Part shown: in pieces, positions 59,244 to 64,000 of the stretch
How the letters are laid out: every line of letters begins with the position of its first letter
How positions within the stretch are numbered: position 1 is the first letter of the stretch
DNA from: Streptomyces canus
Lineage (GTDB): Bacteria; Actinomycetota; Actinomycetes; Streptomycetales; Streptomycetaceae
Direction: 5' to 3'
Length of the DNA stretch: 64,000 nt
NCBI RefSeq assembly: GCF_041435015.1
Contig: NZ_CP107989.1
Span: 3,844,001-3,908,000 of the forward strand
Notes under the pieces: model-generated
What the model saw: only the letters and a program-made list of their open reading frames with translations
Database searches by the model: none
Told to the model about the DNA's origin: nothing
Translations under genes and position numbers: made by a program

Positions 59244-59270
59244 GGGCGGCCGGAAATCTTCCGGCCGCCC
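59244..59270 (-). promoter_or_regulatory. stem-loop in the leader of the trypsin-like gene
   Basis: GGGCGGCCGGAA pairs with TTCCGGCCGCCC, a perfect 12-base-pair stem with loop ATC, 24 bases before the start codon. A short U-rich run (GATTTTGT) follows on the plus strand only, so it could also end plus-strand transcription. Confidence 0.5.
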
Positions 59271-59355
59271 GCGATTTTGTCATGCACATTGTGAAGAGAG
59301 GTGGGTTATTGGGCAAGAAGCTGTGTCGGCATGGGCAACCTACCCAGCTGGACGG

Positions 59356-60018
59356 TTACTTGGGTCCTTTGGTACTGCCCTGTCCGCGTCCTTTGCCGTT
59401 GGAGTTGCCCGGGCCGCCGGCGGAGACGGAGCTCGACGAGGGCGAGGGCGAACCCGAAGCGGCGGGCCGGGTGCCGGAGGAGGTCCCCGCCGACGGACTC
59501 CCATCCGCCTCCGGGCTCGCGGACGCATCCGCGGAGGTGTCCACGCCGGACGTGGCGGCACCGGTCTCCGGACCACCGGAGGCCGTCGCCCCCGGGACCG
59601 CCGGGCGGGCGGAGGACGCCGGGTCCGTGGCGTCACTCGTCCCGGCGGAAGCCGAGGGGGTGCCGTCCTTCCGGTCCTGCGCGGGCCCCGAGGAGGACAG
59701 CCCCGCGATCAGGGCCGCCGCCGACACCACCCCGGCGGCTCCGACGGCCACGACCACCCGCCGCGAGCGTCGGGCACCCGTGCCGTGCGCGGCACGCCGC
59801 CGGGCGGCCCGGCCGGCGGGCCGCGGGCCGGGCGGCTCCAGATCGCCGGGCTCCGGGGCCGCGGGCTCGATCCGGGGAAGCTCGGCCGTCGCGTCGTACA
59901 CGTTCTGCCAGCCGTGCGCCGCCGCCGGATCCGTGTACTGCTCGTACGCCGGGGCCGGGGCGGGCTGCGGCTGGTAGACGTTCGGCGCCCCGGACTCGTA
60001 CTCGACTGGCCTCGACAT
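59356..60018 (-). CDS. membrane-anchored Ser/Thr/Pro-rich protein
   Basis: The 220-residue protein has a Pro/Tyr/Gln-rich cytoplasmic start (about 1-80), an Arg-rich stretch (RRRAAHGTGARRSRR), one transmembrane helix (about 87-107, VVVAVGAAGVVSAAALIAGL) and an external Ser/Ala/Gly/Thr tail with no recognisable fold. It ends in Gly/Lys-rich sequence. This is the look of a disordered surface or spacer protein. No relative of known function is recognised. Confidence 0.75.
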   Translation of the reverse strand: MSRPVEYESGAPNVYQPQPAPAPAYEQYTDPAAAHGWQNVYDATAELPRIEPAAPEPGDLEPPGPRPAGRAARRRAAHGTGARRSRRVVVAVGAAGVVSAAALIAGLSSSGPAQDRKDGTPSASAGTSDATDPASSARPAVPGATASGGPETGAATSGVDTSADASASPEADGSPSAGTSSGTRPAASGSPSPSSSSVSAGGPGNSNGKGRGQGSTKGPK

Positions 60019-60144
60019 GGCGACGGATTGTAGAGACGGATGTGCCAGGTGGGACAGCTACCGGCGATAACAGCCCAAACGGACGCGTCTCACGTGGCGG
60101 AAAGCACGGCCCGCGAAGCGTTACCGGGCCGTAAGCTCCCAGAC

Positions 60145-61356
60145 ATGCAGGTGATCCAGTCGACCAAGCTCGCGAACGTCTGTTACGAGATCCGGGGCCC
60201 GGTTCTCGAGGAGGCGATGCGCCTGGAAGCGGCCGGGCACCGCATCCTCAAGCTGAACACGGGCAACCCCGCCGCCTTCGGGTTCGAGGCGCCGCCCGAG
60301 ATCCTGGAGGACGTCCTCCGGAACGTGTCGACGGCCCATGGATACGGCGACGCGAAGGGGCTGCTGGCCGCGCGCCGTGCCGTCGTCATGCACAACCAGA
60401 CCATCGGCATCGAGACCGACGTCGAGCACGTCTTCATCGGCAACGGCGTGTCCGAGCTGATCGTGATGGCGATGCAGGCCCTGCTCGACGACGGCGACGA
60501 GGTCCTCGTACCCGCTCCCGACTACCCGCTGTGGACGGCCGCCGTGTCGCTGTCCGGCGGAACGGCCGTCCACTACCGCTGCGACGAGCAGGCGGACTGG
60601 ATGCCCGACCTCGCGGACGTGGAGCGGAAGGTCACCGACCGCACCAAGGCGCTCGTCATCATCAACCCCAACAACCCCACGGGCGCGGTCTACGACGAGA
60701 CCATGCTCAAGGGCCTGGCCGACATCGCCCGCCGGCACAACCTGCTGATCTGCTCGGACGAGATCTACGACAAGATCCTCTACGACGGTGCCACGCACAC
60801 CCCGACCGCCGCGATCGCCCCCGACCTGCTGACTCTCACCTTCAACGGCATGTCCAAGGCGTACCGGGTGGCGGGCTACCGGGTGGGCTGGATGTCGATC
60901 TCCGGCCCCCGCGCGCACGCCGACTCCTACATCGAGGGCCTGACCATCCTGGCCAACATGCGCCTGTGCGCCAACATGCCGGGACAGCACGGGGTGGTCG
61001 CCGCGCTCAGCGGGCGGCAGTCGATCAAGGACCTCGTGCTGCCGGGCGGGCGGCTCGTCGAGCAGCGGGACGTGGCGTACGAGCTGCTGACCCAGATCCC
61101 CGGCGTGAGCTGTGTGAAGCCGAAGGGGGCGCTGTATCTCTTCCCTCGGCTCGACCCCAAGGTCTTCAAGATCAAGGACGACCGGCGGATGGTCCTGGAC
61201 CTGCTGCGCCAGGAGAAGATCATGGTCGTGCAGGGCACCGGCTTCAACTGGCCCGAGCCCGACCACTTCCGGGTGGTCACCCTGCCGACGGCCGGGGACC
61301 TGCGGGACGCGGTGGGGCGGATCTCGAACTTCCTGGACGGGTACAGCCAACTTTAG
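60145..61356 (+). CDS. AlaA-like pyridoxal-phosphate aminotransferase
   Basis: The 403-residue class I/II aminotransferase has LKLNTGNPAAFGFEAP, TAHGYGDAKGLLAARRAV and VFIGNGVSELIVMAMQALL. VLVPAPDYPLWTAAV, INPNNPTGAVYD and CSDEIYDKILYDGA follow. The PLP-binding Lys is in FNGMSKAYRVAGYRVGW. The sequence matches glutamate-pyruvate (alanine) transaminases of the AlaA type. It makes L-alanine from pyruvate. A TAAGCT that could be a -10 box ends 13 bases before the ATG. Complete and monocistronic. Confidence 0.93.
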   Translation: MQVIQSTKLANVCYEIRGPVLEEAMRLEAAGHRILKLNTGNPAAFGFEAPPEILEDVLRNVSTAHGYGDAKGLLAARRAVVMHNQTIGIETDVEHVFIGNGVSELIVMAMQALLDDGDEVLVPAPDYPLWTAAVSLSGGTAVHYRCDEQADWMPDLADVERKVTDRTKALVIINPNNPTGAVYDETMLKGLADIARRHNLLICSDEIYDKILYDGATHTPTAAIAPDLLTLTFNGMSKAYRVAGYRVGWMSISGPRAHADSYIEGLTILANMRLCANMPGQHGVVAALSGRQSIKDLVLPGGRLVEQRDVAYELLTQIPGVSCVKPKGALYLFPRLDPKVFKIKDDRRMVLDLLRQEKIMVVQGTGFNWPEPDHFRVVTLPTAGDLRDAVGRISNFLDGYSQL

Positions 61357-61404
61357 ACAAGATCTAAGCTAGGATGGTTTCCTGACAGCATCGGGAGGCC
61401 ATCC

Positions 61405-61827
61405 ATGTACGAACCGATCCGCACCAAGTCGGTCCACAGCACGATGGCCGACGCCCCGTCCGACTTCCCCCACCGCTCACGCGAGGAAGAGCTGGACATC
61501 CAGCTCGCCGGACATCTCGCGGCGCTGCTCGCCGTCACGGACGAGCTGCGGGCGGTGGCGCCGTCCGCCGACCTGGACACCGCGGCCGAGCGGCTCACCG
61601 TGCAGGTGACCCGGCTGCGGGGCGGAGGCGCACCGGCCCGCGCGTCGCTGACCTCGGTCACCTCCGAACCGCACGTCACCGACCTGCACCGCCGCGCCCA
61701 CGCGGTGGCCGGCCGCGCCCTTCTCGTGGCGGCGTCCCGGGCGGACACGGCGGCGGCGATCCTCGCGGCGGAGCGGATGGACTCCCACGCGGCGGCCCTG
61801 GAGCCCCGCGAACTCGCCACGCACTGA
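61405..61827 (+). CDS. helical protein of unknown function
   Basis: The 140-residue protein starts after GGGAGG. It is nearly all helix and Ala-rich: REEELDIQLAGHLAALLAV, a middle loop with Thr/Arg/Gly, then HRRAHAVAGRALLVAASRAD and AAAILAAERMDSHAAAL. A small soluble helical bundle, typical of Streptomyces core hypothetical proteins that always follow alaA-like genes. TAGGAT at 61370-61375 could be its -10 box. Function unknown. Confidence 0.8.
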   Translation: MYEPIRTKSVHSTMADAPSDFPHRSREEELDIQLAGHLAALLAVTDELRAVAPSADLDTAAERLTVQVTRLRGGGAPARASLTSVTSEPHVTDLHRRAHAVAGRALLVAASRADTAAAILAAERMDSHAAALEPRELATH

Positions 61828-61927
61828 GCCGTACGGCTCCCCGAATCGGCCCCGGTCCGCGCGCTCCCGCAGCGACGCGCGGACCGGGTGCCACGCACTG
61901 CGTTCGCTTGAGCGGGGGCGCCTCGCC

Positions 61928-62300
61928 GTAGGGGTTCCTGTCGGCTCGCGGGTGCAGGTTTCGTCGTGGCTGGTCGCGCCGTTCCCCGCGCCCCTGACCC
62001 CCCGTGTCGAGTCGGGACCGGTGCTACACCTTCCGTTCAGCCTGTTCGCCGTAGGGGTTGCTGTCGTCTTGCGGCGCAGGTTTCGGCGTGGCTGGTCGCG
62101 CCGTTCCCCGCGCCCCTGGAATGCGCACCCGTGTCGAGTGGGGGCCGGTGCTACGCCTTCCGTTCAGCCTGTTCGCCGTAGGGGTTGCTGTCGTCTTGCG
62201 GCGCAGGTTTCGGCGTGGCTGGTCGCGCCGTTCCCCGCGCCCCTGCCCCCCCGTGTCGAGTCGGGACCGGTGCTACACCTTCCGTTCACCCTGTTCGCCG
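61928..62300. repeat. three tandem copies of a 123-127-base intergenic repeat
   Basis: Units start at GTAGGGGTT (61928, 62051, 62178). Each holds GTGGCTGGTCGCGCCGTTCC and then CCCGCGCCCCTG, CCCGTGTCGAGT, CCGGTGCTAC and CTTCCGTTCA. The second and third are nearly identical; the first is more diverged. The core is the GGGGCGCGGGGAAC-type motif seen between genes throughout Streptomyces genomes. No gene lies in 61828-62333. Confidence 0.9.
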
Positions 62301-62333
62301 GGGAATGTTGGGTTCCGCGAGCACGCTCCCCGT

Positions 62334-63398
62334 GTGAGACGCATCGCAGGGATCGTCCTCGCGGTCCTGCTGATCGGCGGCGTGGTGGCAGCCGTCGTGG
62401 CAGGCCGGGAAGCGGACGACAAGGGCACGGCAACGAAGACCGTGCAGGGAGTGATCGGATCGGAGAAGGCCGAGTTCTTCGCCGATCCCGACGTGGTGAA
62501 GGCCCTCGCCGCCAGGGGCTACACCGTGAAGGCCGAGACCTCCGGGTCCTGGGCCATGGAGGGCCTCGACCTCGACGGGTACGATTTCGCCTTCCCGTCC
62601 AGCCAGGCCCCGGCCACCGAGCTCGCCGCGAAGTACAAGGTACGGGGGACCCTCCCCCGCCCCTTCTACTCGCCCCTCGTCGTCGTGGCGCACAAGAGCG
62701 CCGCCGGGGTCCTCGCGGGCAACGGCCTGGCCACGCTGGACGCGGAGCACCGCGGCACCCTCAAGATGGCCGCCTACCTCGACGCGGCCCGCGAGGACCG
62801 CACCTGGCAGCAGCTCAAGGGGGCGGACACGTACGGGGAGCTCACCGGCACCCTCTACCTCTCCAGCACCGACCCGGAGACCTCCAACTCCGGCGCCCTC
62901 TACCTCGCCGCCGCCTCCTGTGTGGCCAACGGCGGCAAGGTCGTCGCGAGCGACGCGGAGGTCAGGCGGACGACCCCCCTGCTGCACAAGCTCGTCAGTG
63001 TGCAGGGCGCCCAGCAGTCCAGCACGGACGCGGCCTTCCGGGACTTCGTCAGCGGCGCCGGCAACCCGCTCGTCCTGGTCTACGAGTCCCAGGTCGCCTC
63101 GCTCCTCGCGGACGGGCAGCACCCCGACGACCTGGTCGTCCTCTACCCGGACACCACGGTCAACAGCGACCACACGGTCGTACCGCTGACCGAGAACGGC
63201 CAGGCCCTCGCCGGGCTCCTCTCCACCGACCGGCGGTTGCGCGAGCTGGAGGTCCGGCACGGGTTCCGGCCGCAGGGCGACGCCACCGAGTTCGCCTCGG
63301 CCGCCACCTACCTCAAGCAGGAACTGACCGGCGTCCGCCAGGCGCCCGTGCCCACCTCCGCGGTGCTGCACGAGCTGGCGCGACGGGCGCGCGGATAA
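62334..63398 (+). CDS. membrane-anchored substrate-binding-like protein next to telA
   Basis: The protein has 354 residues from a GTG at 62334. An N-terminal hydrophobic anchor (about 3-23, IAGIVLAVLLIGGVVAAVV) is followed by an outside domain with the layout of a type II periplasmic binding protein: GVIGSEKAEFFADPDVVKAL, SGSWAMEGLDLDGYDFAFPS, YSPLVVVAHKSAAGVL, LYLSSTDPETSNSGALYL and NPLVLVYESQVASLLADG. It is cotranscribed with the TelA-like gene 15 bases later. The ligand is unknown; it resembles the partner proteins of tellurite/anion resistance loci. Confidence 0.85.
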   Translation: MRRIAGIVLAVLLIGGVVAAVVAGREADDKGTATKTVQGVIGSEKAEFFADPDVVKALAARGYTVKAETSGSWAMEGLDLDGYDFAFPSSQAPATELAAKYKVRGTLPRPFYSPLVVVAHKSAAGVLAGNGLATLDAEHRGTLKMAAYLDAAREDRTWQQLKGADTYGELTGTLYLSSTDPETSNSGALYLAAASCVANGGKVVASDAEVRRTTPLLHKLVSVQGAQQSSTDAAFRDFVSGAGNPLVLVYESQVASLLADGQHPDDLVVLYPDTTVNSDHTVVPLTENGQALAGLLSTDRRLRELEVRHGFRPQGDATEFASAATYLKQELTGVRQAPVPTSAVLHELARRARG

Positions 63399-63412
63399 CG
63401 GGGGACACAGCC

Positions 63413-64000
63413 ATGACATCCATGAACGACGACACTTTCGTCCTGACGCCTCCCGAGGCCGTCGCACCCGTGCCCCGCGAGAAGGCCGGCGGACTCGTCC
63501 CCGTCGACGACTCCGTGCGCACCGACATGGCCAGGAAGGCCTCCGCGTACGTCGAGGGGCTCGCGACGCTCGACGCCCGCTCGCCCGAGTTCGCCGGCAA
63601 GGTCGGTGAGATCACCGGACTCGGTGCCGGCGAGATGCGCAGCGCCGCCGCGCAGTCCAACCGGATGCTGGAGCGGACCGTGCGCAGTCTGCCGGACAAG
63701 GGCGGGGACGCCCAGTCCCTGGTGGCGGGCTCGCTCGTCGAACTGCGGCGCGTGGTCGAGGACCTGGACCCCCGGGACCTGTCCGCCGCCAAGGGCCGCA
63801 GGTTCCTGTCCCGGCTCCCCGGCGGCAACCGGCTGCGCGATCACGTGGCCAAGTACGCCTCAGCACAAGGGACGTTGAACAGGATCGTGGGCTCGCTGCG
63901 CGGCGGCCAGGACGAACTCCGTCGTGACAACGCCGCGTTGCAGACCGAGCGGGTCCGCCTGTGGGAGACGATGGGCAAGCTCCAGGAGTACGTCGTGCTG
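63413..64000 (+). CDS. toxic anion resistance protein, TelA family (3' end outside window)
   Basis: At least 196 residues are present and the frame is open at the right edge. After a short polar start comes VDDSVRTDMARKASAYVEGL, AQSNRMLERTVRSL, ELRRVVEDLDPRDLSA and the Gly-rich FLSRLPGGNRLRDHVAKY. ILQ-like coiled segments (TLNRIVGSLRGGQDELRRDN) follow. TelA/KlaA proteins are soluble, coiled-coil rich and linked to tellurite and other toxic anion resistance or to envelope stress. GGGGGA precedes the ATG. It belongs with the binding protein just before it. Confidence 0.9.
   Translation, partial: MTSMNDDTFVLTPPEAVAPVPREKAGGLVPVDDSVRTDMARKASAYVEGLATLDARSPEFAGKVGEITGLGAGEMRSAAAQSNRMLERTVRSLPDKGGDAQSLVAGSLVELRRVVEDLDPRDLSAAKGRRFLSRLPGGNRLRDHVAKYASAQGTLNRIVGSLRGGQDELRRDNAALQTERVRLWETMGKLQEYVVL

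Noticed and set aside
1..64000. tRNA, rRNA and CRISPR features
   Set aside because: No T-loop/acceptor pairs, ribosomal RNA sequence or short direct repeats with spacers were seen on either strand; a tRNA search program would settle it.

Overview
The window is high-GC actinobacterial chromosome, almost certainly Streptomyces. Supporting signs are strong G/C bias at third codon positions, many GTG starts, ATGA/GTGA gene overlaps, PadR, IclR, SigE-family and DUF397/DUF5753 regulators, a WXG100 (type VII secretion) locus, a Flp/Tad pilus locus, a secreted GH18 chitinase with a DasR-like operator, and a dispersed intergenic repeat of the kind common in Streptomyces. No rRNA, tRNA, CRISPR array or complete mobile element was found.

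Layout. 1-5152 (+): an SPFH membrane protein with a small ribbon-helix-helix-like partner, then a PadR-ABC ATPase-FtsX permease operon. 5181-8371 (-): two roadblock-type proteins with a DUF4388-like protein, then an AI-2E family permease. 8498-12019 (-): a secreted lytic transglycosylase, a PIN-PhoH ATPase and an isoprenyl transferase whose upstream region carries an intrinsic terminator. 12702-15496: methyltransferase, LLM flavin oxidoreductase, DHFR-like reductase and DUF192 protein. 15699-18258 (+): a small unknown protein followed by a metzincin-like protease fused to a seven-unit FG-GAP/lectin-like propeller. 18582-23864: small membrane protein, Tat-exported hydrolase, two gene scars, a two-component system and a membrane protein that reads in frame into a second protein.

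24089-32126 is the accessory, decayed part: an ISAs1-type transposase remnant abutting a broken gene, an SDR/XRE pair, DUF397 and a DUF5753 regulator that has lost its HTH, a lipoprotein, a large putative type VII substrate with a WXG100-size partner, and a P450 remnant. 32137-43230 (-) is a Flp/Tad pilus locus (RcpC/CpaB, CpaE, two TadE-like proteins, CpaF/TadA, TadB, TadC, Flp, a TadG-like protein) that contains its own histidine kinase and response regulator and ends with a lipoprotein and an OmpA-domain protein. No prepilin peptidase lies in the window.

43508-51115: chitinase with a leaderless-looking promoter overlapping a dre-like operator, a SigE-family sigma factor with a membrane-anchored partner, an Nramp transporter, a zinc carboxypeptidase and two related PH-like proteins. 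51163-58298: a divergent regulon (GntP permease, RidA, IclR, PfkB kinase // amino-acid deaminase, D-aminoacylase) that reads best as uptake and breakdown of D-amino acids. The kinase carries an in-frame insert that looks like an intergenic repeat. 58288-64000: secreted trypsin-like peptidase, anchored Ser/Thr/Pro-rich protein, AlaA-like aminotransferase, a tandem intergenic repeat, and the start of a binding-protein/TelA pair that runs off the right edge.
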